From contig NZ_JYOA01000003.1 of the NCBI RefSeq assembly GCF_000955805.1, positions 87,540-151,539 on the forward strand: a stretch of DNA of 64,000 bases. The letters are read 5' to 3'. The notes below the pieces were generated by a model, which did not search any database, was not told where the DNA came from, and saw only the letters and a program-made list of their open reading frames with translations. The position numbers and the translations under genes were made by a program. Source of the DNA: Pseudomonas sp. 21. Lineage in GTDB: Bacteria; Pseudomonadota; Gammaproteobacteria; Pseudomonadales; Pseudomonadaceae. Below are positions 1 through 8,452 of this stretch, piece by piece; within the stretch, counting starts at the first letter, position 1; each line of letters starts with the position of its first letter.

Positions 1-21
1 GCTTTGCGCACGGCGGTTGCC

Positions 22-53
22 GAAAGAAAGGGCCGCCGGGACACCCGGCGGCC
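22..53 (-). terminator. Rho-independent terminator of the dppA-like gene
   Basis: A perfect 10-bp GC-rich inverted repeat (31-40 with 44-53, 3-nt loop) lies just past the stop of the minus-strand gene. On that strand it is followed by a pyrimidine tract (CTTTCTTT). It would end transcription of the peptide-binding protein gene. Confidence 0.8.
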
Positions 54-60
54 GCTGGCC

Positions 61-1662
61 TTACTTGCCTACGCTGACGCCGTAGAACGAGTTCAGCGCG
101 AACGGGCTGATCTTGAAGTCCTGCACCGTCTTGCGCATCGGCTGGTACACGGTGGAGTGGGCGATCGGGGTGATCGGCACCTGCTCCTTGAGGATGTGCT
201 GGGCCTGCTTGTACAGCTCGGTGCGCTTGGCCTGGTCCGGGGTGCGCTTGGCATCCTTGATCAGCTTGTCGTAGGCCGGGTCGCACCATTTGGAGAAGTT
301 GTTGCCGTCCACGGCGTCGCAGCCGTAGAGGGTGCCCAGCCAGTTGTCCGGGTCACCGTTGTCGCCGCTCCAGCCGATCAGCATGGCGTCGTGCTCGCCG
401 CCCTTGGCGCGCTTGATGTACTCGCCCCATTCGTAGGTGACGATCTTCGCCTTGATGCCGACCTTGGCCCAGTCGGACTGCAGCATCTCGGCCATCAGCT
501 TGGCATTGGGGTTGTACGGGCGCTGCACCGGCATGGCCCACAGGGTGATCTCGGTGCCTTCGGCGACGCCGGCCTTCTTCAGCAGTTCCTTGGCCTTCTC
601 CGGGTTGTAGCCGGCATCCTTGATGCTGTCGTCGTAGGACCATTGGGTCGGCGGCATGCCGTTCACGGCGAGCTGGCCGGCGCCCTGGTAAACGGCGTCG
701 ATGATCGCCTTCTTGTTCACCGCCATGTCCAGCGCCTCGCGCACTTCGAGCTTGTCGAACGGCTTGTGGGTGACGTTGTAGGCGATGTAGCCAAGGTTGA
801 AGCCCGGCTGCGACGGCATGTTCAGGTTCGCGTCCTTCTTCAGCGACTCCAGGTCGGCGGGGCGCGGGAAGAGGGTGACCTGGCACTCGTTGGCCTTGAG
901 CTTCTGCATGCGCACCGAGGCGTCGGTGTTGATGGCGAAGATCAGGTTGTCGATCTTCACCTCGCCCTTGTTCCAGTAGTCCGGGTTGGCCTTGAAGCGG
1001 ATCATCGCGTCCTTCTGGTAGCGACTGAACACGAACGGGCCGGTGCCGATGGGCTTCTGGTTGATGTCGGCGGCCTTGCCCTGCTTGAGCAACTGGTCGG
1101 CGTATTCGGCGGACTGGATCGAGGCGAAGCTCATGGCCAGGTTCTGGATGAACGCGGCGTCGACTTCGTTGAGGCTGAACTTGACGGTGTGGTCATCGAC
1201 CTTCTCCACCTTGGCAATGTTCGCGTCCATGCCCATGTCGGTGAAGTAGGGGAATTCGGTCTGGTACGCCTTACGGAACGGATGGTTCTTGTCGAGCATG
1301 CGGTTGAAGGTGAACAGCACGTCGTCGGCGTTGAACTCGCGGGTCGGCTTGAAGTAGTCGGTGGTGTGGAACTTCACGCCTGGGCGCAGGTGGAAGGTGT
1401 AGGTCTTGCCGTCATCGGATACGTCCCACTTTTCCGCCAGACCGGGGATGACCTGGGTGCCGCCGCGCTCGAACTGGGTGAGGCGGTTGAAGACCGTCTC
1501 GGCCGAGGCGTCGAAGTCGGTGCCGGTGGTGTACTGGCCGGGATCGAAGCCCGCGGGGCTGCCTTCGGAGCAGTAGACCAGGTTGTTGGCGGCGTGGGCG
1601 AGCGGGGCGCTGGCGATCAGCCCAGCGGCAATCATGGAGCGGATGACGGCGTTCTTACGCAT
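61..1662 (-). CDS. dppA: ABC transporter periplasmic dipeptide-binding protein (DppA family)
   Basis: This 533-residue protein is a family 5 solute-binding protein (SBP_bac_5), the periplasmic receptor that delivers di- or oligopeptides to a Dpp/Opp permease. It begins with a Sec signal peptide (MRKN, a hydrophobic stretch, then a PLAHA cleavage region near residue 24). It continues with the family's typical N-terminal text (LVYCSEGSPAGFDPGQ). The length fits DppA. No permease or ATPase gene is next to it here, so partners must lie beyond the left edge or elsewhere; pseudomonads often carry several DppA paralogues. The gene is monocistronic or the last gene of its transcript, with a terminator right after it. 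The family is clear; the exact substrate (dipeptides, heme, other) is not. Confidence 0.85.
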   Translation of the reverse strand: MRKNAVIRSMIAAGLIASAPLAHAANNLVYCSEGSPAGFDPGQYTTGTDFDASAETVFNRLTQFERGGTQVIPGLAEKWDVSDDGKTYTFHLRPGVKFHTTDYFKPTREFNADDVLFTFNRMLDKNHPFRKAYQTEFPYFTDMGMDANIAKVEKVDDHTVKFSLNEVDAAFIQNLAMSFASIQSAEYADQLLKQGKAADINQKPIGTGPFVFSRYQKDAMIRFKANPDYWNKGEVKIDNLIFAINTDASVRMQKLKANECQVTLFPRPADLESLKKDANLNMPSQPGFNLGYIAYNVTHKPFDKLEVREALDMAVNKKAIIDAVYQGAGQLAVNGMPPTQWSYDDSIKDAGYNPEKAKELLKKAGVAEGTEITLWAMPVQRPYNPNAKLMAEMLQSDWAKVGIKAKIVTYEWGEYIKRAKGGEHDAMLIGWSGDNGDPDNWLGTLYGCDAVDGNNFSKWCDPAYDKLIKDAKRTPDQAKRTELYKQAQHILKEQVPITPIAHSTVYQPMRKTVQDFKISPFALNSFYGVSVGK

Positions 1663-1884
1663 ACGGACCTCTGTTTATTCTGGTTGTCATCGAGGGGCAG
1701 CCTCGTGAGCTGCGTTGCGTGAAACTATGCACGGCACATGCCGGGCGCAAGCTGCTGGCGGGGATGAGTGTAGAAGTTGTGACGCGGGTGCAAGGGAATG
1801 TCGCAATTTCGACAATGGGAACCGTGCAGTCGGGTGGCGGCGCCCCGGTCCCCGGAAGCGCCGCGCTGGTAGATGCCGCAGGTG

Positions 1885-2601
1885 TTACGGCATCTGCACC
1901 TCGATCGTGCCGTCGGCGCTGACGGTGACCTGGCTGGTGCCGGCTTCGATTTCCTGCGCCGGTGCCGAATCCATGGAGGCGAACTTGGCGGCGGCCATGC
2001 GCATCACCGGCATCGGACGTGGCGCGCCGGAGGTGTTCAGGTTCAGGCTGACCAGTTTGTAGCCCTTGCCGCCGAGCGCGTCGGTGAGTACCTGGGCGCG
2101 AGCCTTGAAGGCATCCACGGCGCCTTTCATCATCGCGTCCTCGTTCTTCGCGCGAGTGGCGTCGGCGATGCTGAAGTCCATGCTGCCCATCTTCAGCTTG
2201 CCCAGCAGGTCGGCGGTGAGTTGCGAGAGGGCGGCGAAGTCGGTGCTCTCCAGGCGAATTTCCGCGCGCTCGCGCCAGGCCGTGATCTTCTGGCCCTTGT
2301 CGTCATACACCGGGTAGCTGTTGCGGCTGCCCAGGCTGACGGTCACGCCTTTCACCTTGCGTGCCTGTTCCACTGCAGCGTTCAGCGCGGTGGTGGTCTC
2401 GGCGGCCAGCTTGGCCGGGTCGGTGCCCTGGCCTTCGTTGAACAGGGTCACGTGCATCAGGTCGTGGGCGACTTCCTGGCTGACCTCGGCGCGCAGCGAA
2501 ACCTGGTTGTAGCGAGGTTCGTCTGCCAGGGCTCCCAGGCTGGTGGCGCACAGGGCGATGGCGGCGGCGATGGCGGTGAAGGGTTTCTTCAGTACAGACA
2601 T
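1885..2601 (-). CDS. SIMPL domain-containing (DUF541) periplasmic protein
   Basis: This 238-residue protein has a signal peptide (hydrophobic run around residues 8-24, ending ALADEP) followed by a SIMPL/DUF541 domain over most of its length. Recognisable family features are the RYNQVSLRAEV start, a central region with DLMHVTLFNEG, and a C-terminal TVSADGTIEVQMP strand. SIMPL proteins are exported proteins of poorly defined role, some tied to oxidative stress. The gene is divergent from roxS with about 230 bp between them and lies upstream of the dppA-like gene on the same strand. The 222-bp gap to dppA suggests separate transcription. The family call is firm; the function is unknown. Confidence 0.8.
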   Translation of the reverse strand: MSVLKKPFTAIAAAIALCATSLGALADEPRYNQVSLRAEVSQEVAHDLMHVTLFNEGQGTDPAKLAAETTTALNAAVEQARKVKGVTVSLGSRNSYPVYDDKGQKITAWRERAEIRLESTDFAALSQLTADLLGKLKMGSMDFSIADATRAKNEDAMMKGAVDAFKARAQVLTDALGGKGYKLVSLNLNTSGAPRPMPVMRMAAAKFASMDSAPAQEIEAGTSQVTVSADGTIEVQMP

Positions 2602-2831
2602 GGATGACTCCTTGCTCCAGAAAATGTCCGGGCCACAGCTTAGTAGAGGCAGTGGCGAGGACTGTCAGACCCTTTGACGAGGATTGGTTCGAGTCCGGGT
2701 TAATGACCGATGTCACTAATTGTTTCGGGCCGGGGCGGCCGCCACAGGGCCTGCTGGAGTATGCTGTGGCGCTATGCCGCATTAAGGGGAGGGGGCTCTT
2801 GGCTATACTCGCGCAAATTCCGGAATTCACC

Positions 2832-4088
2832 ATGCGCCCACCGGTTTTCCAGCTGTCCGCCAGTCGTCAGAACCTTCTGCATCTGACGCTCATCCGTATT
2901 CTCGTCCTTGCCGCCCAGGCCGGTTCCGTCGGGCTCGCCTACAAGGCCCAACTGATCCAGCTGCCCTGGCTTGCGCTCGGCGTGACCATCGGCGTCTCCC
3001 TCGTGTTGTGCCTGGGTACCGCGCTGCGCCTGCGTGGCCCGTGGCCGGTGACCGAACTGGAGTACGCCGTCCAGCTCGCCTGCGACCTGGTCATCCACAG
3101 TGTGCTGCTCTACTACTCGGGTGGCTCGAGCAACCCCTTCGTCTCCTATTACCTGGTGCCGCTGACCATCGCCGCGGCGACCCTGCCGTGGCTGTACACC
3201 ATCGCCCTGGCCGGCCTCGCGCTGGCCAGCTATACGGTGCTGCTGGTGTGGTTCCACCCGTTGGAGATGGCCGCCGGGCAACGCGACAACCTGCTGATCT
3301 ACGGCATGTGGCTGAGCTTCGCGCTCGCCGCCGCGCTGATCACCTTCTTCGTCGCCCGCATGTCCGAGTCGCTGCGCCGACAGGAACAGTTGCAGGCTCA
3401 GCGGCGCGAGGAAGGCATGCGCGACCAGCAACTGCTGGCCGTCGCCACCCAGGCCGCCGGCGCTGCCCATGAGCTGGGCACACCGCTGGCGACTATGAGC
3501 GTACTGCTCAAGGAATTGCGCCAGACCAATGCGGACCAGCCGATGTTGCAGGAAGATCTCGCTCTGCTGCAGGAGCAGGTCAAGCTCTGCAAGACCACCC
3601 TGCAGCACCTGGTGCGCGCCGCCGAGGCGGATCGTCGCCAGGCGGTGGAAGAGCAGGGCGCCAATGAATGGGTCGAATCGGTGTTGCGTCGCTGGCACCT
3701 GATGCGCCCCGAGGCGAGCTATCGCTACCAGACGCTGGGCAAGGGCAAGGCGCCGCGGATGACTCCGCCGACCGACCTGAGCCAGGCGCTGCTGAATTTG
3801 CTCAATAACGCGACGGACGCCTGTCCGGACGACCTGGACATCCGCCTGGACTGGGATGCCGGTGAAATCTGCCTGAGCATCCGCGACCAGGGCCCGGGCG
3901 TGCCGCTGGCCATTGCCGAACAGCTCGGCAAGCCGTTCTTCACCACCAAGGGCAAGGGGTTCGGCCTGGGGTTGTTCCTCAGCCAGGCCAGCGTGACCCG
4001 CGCGGGTGGAACGGTGAAGTTGTATAACCATGAAGATGGCGGCACTCTGACCGAGTTGCGTCTGCCCAGAAGCTATGGCGTGGCCTGA
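2832..4088 (+). CDS. roxS: RoxS/PrrB/RegB-type redox sensor histidine kinase
   Basis: This 418-residue membrane histidine kinase senses the respiratory or redox state and phosphorylates RoxR. The N-terminal half has about six membrane segments and contains the quinone-sensing GGxxNPF signature of the RegB family (Gly97 to Phe103). The H-box is HELGTPLATM with His213 as the phosphorylated residue. Cys253, in EQVKLC, matches the redox-active cysteine position of RegB. A HATPase domain follows, with NLLNNATDA, DQGPGVP and GFGLGLFL. I chose ATG 2832 because the family text starts there; an open frame extends upstream without family sequence. A TATACT -10-like hexamer lies at 2804-2809. roxR starts 24 bp after the stop. 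Confidence 0.9.
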   Translation: MRPPVFQLSASRQNLLHLTLIRILVLAAQAGSVGLAYKAQLIQLPWLALGVTIGVSLVLCLGTALRLRGPWPVTELEYAVQLACDLVIHSVLLYYSGGSSNPFVSYYLVPLTIAAATLPWLYTIALAGLALASYTVLLVWFHPLEMAAGQRDNLLIYGMWLSFALAAALITFFVARMSESLRRQEQLQAQRREEGMRDQQLLAVATQAAGAAHELGTPLATMSVLLKELRQTNADQPMLQEDLALLQEQVKLCKTTLQHLVRAAEADRRQAVEEQGANEWVESVLRRWHLMRPEASYRYQTLGKGKAPRMTPPTDLSQALLNLLNNATDACPDDLDIRLDWDAGEICLSIRDQGPGVPLAIAEQLGKPFFTTKGKGFGLGLFLSQASVTRAGGTVKLYNHEDGGTLTELRLPRSYGVA

Positions 4089-4112
4089 TCGCCGCGCCCG
4101 CGAGGAAGTACC

Positions 4113-4673
4113 ATGAGCGAAGAGATCCTGTTCGAAGGCGAAGAACAGCCCCACCTGCTGCTGGTGGACGACGATGCCACCTTTACCCGCGTCATGGCCC
4201 GGGCCATGACCCGTCGCGGGTTGCGGGTGTCGGTCGCCGGCTCCGCCGAGGAAGGCCTGGCCATGGCCAAGGAAGATCTGCCCGACTACGCCGTGCTGGA
4301 CCTGAAGATGGACGGCGACTCCGGCCTGGTCCTGCTGCCCAAGCTGCTCGAGCTCGACGCCGAGATGCGTGTGGTGATCCTCACCGGCTATTCCAGCATC
4401 GCCACCGCGGTGGAGGCGATCAAGCGCGGCGCCACCAACTACCTGTGCAAACCAGCCGATGCCGACGATGTGCTCACTGCACTGCTGTCGCAACATGCCG
4501 ACCTGGAATCCCTGGTGCCGGACAACCCCATGTCGGTCGACCGCCTGCAGTGGGAACATATCCAGCGCGTGCTTGCCGAACATGACGGCAACATCTCCGC
4601 GACCGCCCGAGCGCTGGGTATGCACCGGCGCACATTGCAACGTAAGCTGCAGAAGCGCCCGGTGAGGCGTTAA
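4113..4673 (+). CDS. roxR: RoxR/PrrA/RegA-type response regulator
   Basis: This 186-residue response regulator is the partner of RoxS. The receiver domain (about residues 14-125) has the acidic pocket at VDDD, the phospho-acceptor Asp63 in VLDLKM, the switch residues in LTGYSS, and the Lys of the CKPAD motif. A short linker leads to a Fis-type helix-turn-helix at the C-terminus (GNISATARALGMHRRTLQRKL). This layout is that of PrrA/RegA/ActR, which control cytochrome oxidases and other energy genes in relatives. It is co-transcribed with roxS, with RBS GAGGAA before the ATG. A good terminator follows. Confidence 0.92.
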   Translation: MSEEILFEGEEQPHLLLVDDDATFTRVMARAMTRRGLRVSVAGSAEEGLAMAKEDLPDYAVLDLKMDGDSGLVLLPKLLELDAEMRVVILTGYSSIATAVEAIKRGATNYLCKPADADDVLTALLSQHADLESLVPDNPMSVDRLQWEHIQRVLAEHDGNISATARALGMHRRTLQRKLQKRPVRR

Positions 4674-4690
4674 GCGATCGATAAGACAAA

Positions 4691-4718
4691 GGAGCGCCAA
4701 TGAGCGCTCCTTTTTATT
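4691..4718 (+). terminator. Rho-independent terminator of roxSR
   Basis: The stem GGAGCGC/GCGCTCC (4691-4697 with 4704-4710) is followed by TTTTTATT. It lies 17 bp after the roxR stop and before the next gene on the same strand, so it separates the two units. Confidence 0.85.
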
Positions 4719-4740
4719 TCCAGCCGTGCGAGCCGACCCC

Positions 4741-6474
4741 ATGACCGACAGCGCCGAGTACCGGGCTGCGAACGACGCCGTTCGCAGCCGTTTCTTCCAC
4801 CGAGTCTGGCAACTCACCGTGCCCTACTGGCGCAGCGAAGAGAAGGGCATGGCCTGGCTGCTGCTGATCGTGGTGATCGCCCTGTCGCTGGTCGGCGTGG
4901 CCCTCAGCGTCTGGCTCAACAGCTGGTACCGCGACTTCTACAACGCCCTGCAGAACAAGGACCTGAAGAGCTTCATCCACCTGATGCTGATGTTCTGCGG
5001 CATCGCCGCGGTGTTCATCCTTACGGCGGTGTACCGGCTGTACCTCACGCAGATGCTCACCATCCGCTGGCGCCGCTGGCTCACGGAGAAGCACTTCGCC
5101 GCCTGGCTGGGCGACAAGAACTACTACCGGCTGGAGCAGCGCGGGCACACCGACAACCCCGACCAGCGTCTTTCCGAAGACCTCAACAGCTTCACCGACA
5201 CCACCCTGACCCTCGGCCTGGGACTGATCCGCAACATCGTCAGCCTGGTGTCCTTCTCGGTCATTCTCTGGGGGGTGTCCGGCAGCATCGAGCTCTTCGG
5301 TCTCAGCATTCCCGGCTACATGTTCTGGGCGGCGCTGCTCTACGCTGCGGTCGGCAGCTGGCTGACCCACCTCATCGCACGCCGCCTGATCGGCCTGAAC
5401 AACCGCCAGCAACGCTACGAGGCGGACCTGCGTTTCGGCCTGGTGCGGGTGCGCGAGAACGCCGAAAGCATCGCCCTGTACAACGGCGAGGCCAACGAAA
5501 GCAACCGGCTGATGGGGCGCTTCCGCAACGTCTGGGGAAACTTCTGGGAACTGATGAAGGTGCAGAAGCGCCTGACTTTCTTCAGCTCCGGCTATGCCCA
5601 GATCGCCACTGTATTCCCCTTCATTGTCGCCGCGCCGCGCTACTTCTCCGGACAGATCCAGTTGGGCGAACTCATGCAGATCAACTCCGCTTTCGGCAAC
5701 GTGCAGGACGGCCTGAGCTGGTTCATCGACGCCTACGCCAGCCTCGCCAGCTGGCGCGCCACCTGCGACCGTCTGCTGAGCTTCCGTGAGACCATGGACG
5801 AGACTGCCCACGAGTCCGCCAATATCGACGTGCGCAAGACCGGCGACAACCTGCAACTGCACAACCTGACCCTGAGCCTGGGCAGCGGCCGCGAACTGCT
5901 GCAGCCCACCAGCCTGGCGCTGAACCCCGGCGAACACGTGCTGATCGGCGGCCCTTCCGGCGGCGGCAAGAGCACCCTGCTGCGCGCCATGAGTGGCTTG
6001 TGGCGCTACGGCAGCGGCGTGGTGCAAATGCCCGACGCGCGCAGCCTGTTCGTCCCGCAGAAACCCTACCTGCCCATCGGTACCCTGGCCGAGGCGCTTT
6101 GCTATCCGGAGGCGGGCGACCGTCATGACCCCGAACAGATGAAACAGGTGCTGCATCTGTGCCGCCTGGATTCGCTGGCGCCGCGCCTGGATGAAGCCGA
6201 TCACTGGCAGCGCGTGCTCTCCCCGGGCGAGCAGCAGCGCCTGGCCATCGCCCGCGCGCTGCTCTACGCACCGCAGTGGCTGTTCCTCGACGAAGCCACC
6301 TCCGCGCTGGACGAAACCGACGAGGCCGCGCTCTATCAGGTACTGCTCGACCAGTTGCCAGGCGTGACCCTGGTCAGCATTGGCCACCGGGTCAGCCTGA
6401 AGCGATTCCACCCGCGCCAACTGCGCCTGGAAGAGCATCGTTTGCAGGAGATCGAGTCCGTTTTGCCGGCGTAG
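4741..6474 (+). CDS. ABC transporter, fused permease/ATPase (SbmA/BacA-YddA-like)
   Basis: This 577-residue half-transporter has an ABC_membrane_2-type transmembrane domain (about residues 30-330) and a C-terminal ATPase. The text LNSWYRDFYNALQNKD is characteristic of the SbmA/BacA/YddA family. The ATPase shows Walker A GPSGGGKST, a SPGEQQRLAIARALL signature, and Walker B LFLDEATSALDE. It probably works as a homodimer in the inner membrane. Family members move peptides (SbmA, BacA) or vitamin B12-like compounds, but substrate cannot be read from the sequence. ATG 4741 is preferred; a GTG at 4726 would add five residues. I do not recall this gene next to roxR in P. aeruginosa PAO1, so it may mark the left edge of an inserted block. 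Confidence 0.85.
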   Translation: MTDSAEYRAANDAVRSRFFHRVWQLTVPYWRSEEKGMAWLLLIVVIALSLVGVALSVWLNSWYRDFYNALQNKDLKSFIHLMLMFCGIAAVFILTAVYRLYLTQMLTIRWRRWLTEKHFAAWLGDKNYYRLEQRGHTDNPDQRLSEDLNSFTDTTLTLGLGLIRNIVSLVSFSVILWGVSGSIELFGLSIPGYMFWAALLYAAVGSWLTHLIARRLIGLNNRQQRYEADLRFGLVRVRENAESIALYNGEANESNRLMGRFRNVWGNFWELMKVQKRLTFFSSGYAQIATVFPFIVAAPRYFSGQIQLGELMQINSAFGNVQDGLSWFIDAYASLASWRATCDRLLSFRETMDETAHESANIDVRKTGDNLQLHNLTLSLGSGRELLQPTSLALNPGEHVLIGGPSGGGKSTLLRAMSGLWRYGSGVVQMPDARSLFVPQKPYLPIGTLAEALCYPEAGDRHDPEQMKQVLHLCRLDSLAPRLDEADHWQRVLSPGEQQRLAIARALLYAPQWLFLDEATSALDETDEAALYQVLLDQLPGVTLVSIGHRVSLKRFHPRQLRLEEHRLQEIESVLPA

Positions 6475-6666
6475 TGGCAGTTTGATTCACTGGGATTGTG
6501 TGATCGGGTTAGTGGGAAACATCTGAAAGTCTTCTCAGACATGATGATTTCTTCTTATTTATTTACATTTTTCAGTGTTTAGCCGCTGCGAAGTTTTCAA
6601 GAACAGGTACCCTGTGCAGCCCGGTCCGAGCAGGATCGGGTTTCGTAAGATTCAACGGTACCTCGC

Positions 6667-7635
6667 ATGAGCTTCCTTTCCCCTACCCGGCAGGCATTGA
6701 CCCGTTCGGACCTGCAGCTGATCGATCGGCGCCGGTTCCTGCTGGTGGCCGGCTGCACCGCGCTGCTGTTCGCCGTGGTGGCCTTCGTGGTCGGAATCTG
6801 GGTGGGGCGGGCCAACGTCGAGCCGCTACCGGTGCCCGTCGTCGCGAGTGCCCCCGACTCCTCGGAGGAGGATTCCGCTGAGCGCTTCGCAGCGGAGCGG
6901 ATAGGGGAGTTGGCCGGTCGCCTGCAAGTGCTGGAGAAAGACGCCACCTACCTGCTCAAGGCCGTCGACAGCCACGAGGAAATCGCGCGCAAACTGTCCA
7001 AGGTCGACCCTGAGCTCGCGCCAAAGCCCCAGGAGACGCCCGCCAAGGGCAAAGGTGGAATCCTGCTGCCGCCGCGCCCCTGTGCCGAACCGTTGCCCGC
7101 CTCCGGCGTCGATCTGGAGCGAAGCGAGCGCTCGGCAAAATGCCTGCGTCGGGTATTCGACCTGCTGATGGACCAGGTGGCGCGGCGCAACGCCGACTTC
7201 ATGGCCATTCCCGCCCGTCGCCCGATGGAGCAGGCGCGCCTGGGGTCGCCTTTCGGCAACCGGGTCGACCCCTTCAATCACCATCTGGCGTTCCACTCCG
7301 GCCAGGACTTCTCGGCGCCGACCGGCAGCCCGATCCATGCGGCAGCTGGTGGGCGCGTCATTGTCGCAGGGCCGAATCCTTCCTATGGCAATCGCGTGGA
7401 GATTGACCATGGCAACGGCCTGGTCACGCGCTATGCCCACGCCTCGAAACTGCTGGTGAAAGTGGGCGACGTGGTGCTGCCGGGGCAGGAGATTGCCAAG
7501 GTCGGCTCCACCGGGCGCTCCACCGGGCCGCACCTGCATTTCGAAGTGCTTTACCACGGCGAATTCGTCGACCCACAGAACTTCCTCTCTCTGGGAGGCA
7601 TGGAGATCGATAGCGATGGTATGGCCTCGGACTAG
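6667..7635 (+). CDS. M23 family metallopeptidase (membrane-anchored)
   Basis: This 322-residue protein has one membrane segment near residues 26-50, a periplasmic linker with a short coiled-coil-like stretch, and a C-terminal LytM/M23 domain (about residues 195-310). The zinc ligands are intact: His210 and Asp214 in HSGQD, and His289-x-His291 in GPHLHFE. It should therefore be an active endopeptidase that cuts peptidoglycan cross-links, not a degenerate activator. It is the first of three tightly linked genes, overlapping the next by 20 bp, and shares the transcript with a bactofilin. M23-bactofilin pairs are common and act in local cell-wall remodelling. A 192-bp AT-richer region upstream probably holds the promoter. 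Confidence 0.88.
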   Translation: MSFLSPTRQALTRSDLQLIDRRRFLLVAGCTALLFAVVAFVVGIWVGRANVEPLPVPVVASAPDSSEEDSAERFAAERIGELAGRLQVLEKDATYLLKAVDSHEEIARKLSKVDPELAPKPQETPAKGKGGILLPPRPCAEPLPASGVDLERSERSAKCLRRVFDLLMDQVARRNADFMAIPARRPMEQARLGSPFGNRVDPFNHHLAFHSGQDFSAPTGSPIHAAAGGRVIVAGPNPSYGNRVEIDHGNGLVTRYAHASKLLVKVGDVVLPGQEIAKVGSTGRSTGPHLHFEVLYHGEFVDPQNFLSLGGMEIDSDGMASD

Positions 7636-7993
7636 GAAACCCTCCACCCGCGACCTGCTGCGCGCCGAGCACCGCCCCCATGTTCCTCGTGGTTCCGCGA
7701 CGTTGGGCCGTGCGGCCTTGCTCCTGGTGCTCTTGCTGGCAGTGGCGCTGGCGGGCGTCTGGTTGATGCGTCACCAGGATGATGTGGCGGGGCGCGAGCA
7801 GGCCGATGAGCTCCAGGTGCTGCATGCGCAGCTCGAGCAATTGACCGCCGAACTGGAGGACAAGCGCCTGCAGGGCGACGAGGACCGCGCCAATCGTGAA
7901 CAACTGATGCAGCGGATCGACGCGATGTCCGCCGAAATCAAGAAACTCAAGACTGAGCTGGCCTTCTACCGCCAGCAGAAACCTGGCAAGTAG
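7616..7993 (+). CDS. Small membrane protein with coiled coil, unknown function
   Basis: The predicted 125-residue protein starts at ATG 7616 and overlaps the end of the M23 gene by 20 bp. It has a basic N-terminus, one transmembrane helix (about residues 31-50, rich in Leu/Val/Ala), and then a charged helical region with heptad-like spacing (DELQVLHAQLEQLTAELEDK and on) predicted to form a coiled coil in the periplasm. No catalytic motif is visible. The overlap and the position between an M23 peptidase and a bactofilin suggest a scaffold or adaptor that links them, which is inference. I do not recognise a named family. Confidence 0.7.
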   Translation: MVWPRTRKPSTRDLLRAEHRPHVPRGSATLGRAALLLVLLLAVALAGVWLMRHQDDVAGREQADELQVLHAQLEQLTAELEDKRLQGDEDRANREQLMQRIDAMSAEIKKLKTELAFYRQQKPGK

Positions 7994-8011
7994 TACGCGC
8001 GAGGAAGTGCG

Positions 8012-8446
8012 ATGTTCAGCAACAGCAAGAAGAAAGGCCCGCAGGTGTCGGTGGACAAGTTCTCCAGCCTGCTCTCGGGCAATGTCGATCTGGTCGGCGA
8101 TATGCAATTCCAGGACGGCCTGAAGATTCTCGGCACGGTGAAAGGCAATGTCTGCCACAAACCCGGCGCGGCCAGCCTGCTGGCGCTCAGCGCGGAAGGG
8201 CGGATCGAGGGTAACGTCAGCAGCTACGACGCCCTGATCGACGGCACCATCATTGGTGACCTCTATGTGGAACACCTGCTGGAGCTGCACTCCAATGCCC
8301 GCGTGGTCGGCAACATCCAGTACCGCCAGCTGAGCATGGAAAACGGCGCGACGGTGGACGGCAAGTTGACTCGCCTGGCCGACGGCGAGGCGCCCAGGCC
8401 GCTGGAGCTGCCGGCCCCAGTGCGTGAAGAAGAAGCCGAAGCCTGA
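8012..8446 (+). CDS. Bactofilin (polymer-forming cytoskeletal protein)
   Basis: This 144-residue protein has a central bactofilin domain (about residues 15-115) made of repeating short beta strands that fold as a right-handed beta helix, e.g. SGNVDLVGDMQFQDGLKILG and EGRIEGNVSSYDALIDGTIIG. Bactofilins polymerise without nucleotide and recruit cell-wall enzymes to defined places. The short N-terminal tail (MFSNSKKKG) may contact the membrane. It starts 18 bp after the coiled-coil gene and is the last gene of the M23 cassette. Its stop is only 6 bp from that of the convergent pbpC. Confidence 0.9.
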   Translation: MFSNSKKKGPQVSVDKFSSLLSGNVDLVGDMQFQDGLKILGTVKGNVCHKPGAASLLALSAEGRIEGNVSSYDALIDGTIIGDLYVEHLLELHSNARVVGNIQYRQLSMENGATVDGKLTRLADGEAPRPLELPAPVREEEAEA

Positions 8447-8452
8447 TCTTCT

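Noticed and set aside
5-60. A possible gene fragment at the left edge
   Set aside because: The short open frame at the window start runs antisense to dppA and has no family features; the region is the dppA terminator.
2772-4817. A 681-residue minus-strand frame over roxSR
   Set aside because: roxS and roxR are clear two-component genes on the plus strand; the antisense translation shows no domain and is compositionally biased.
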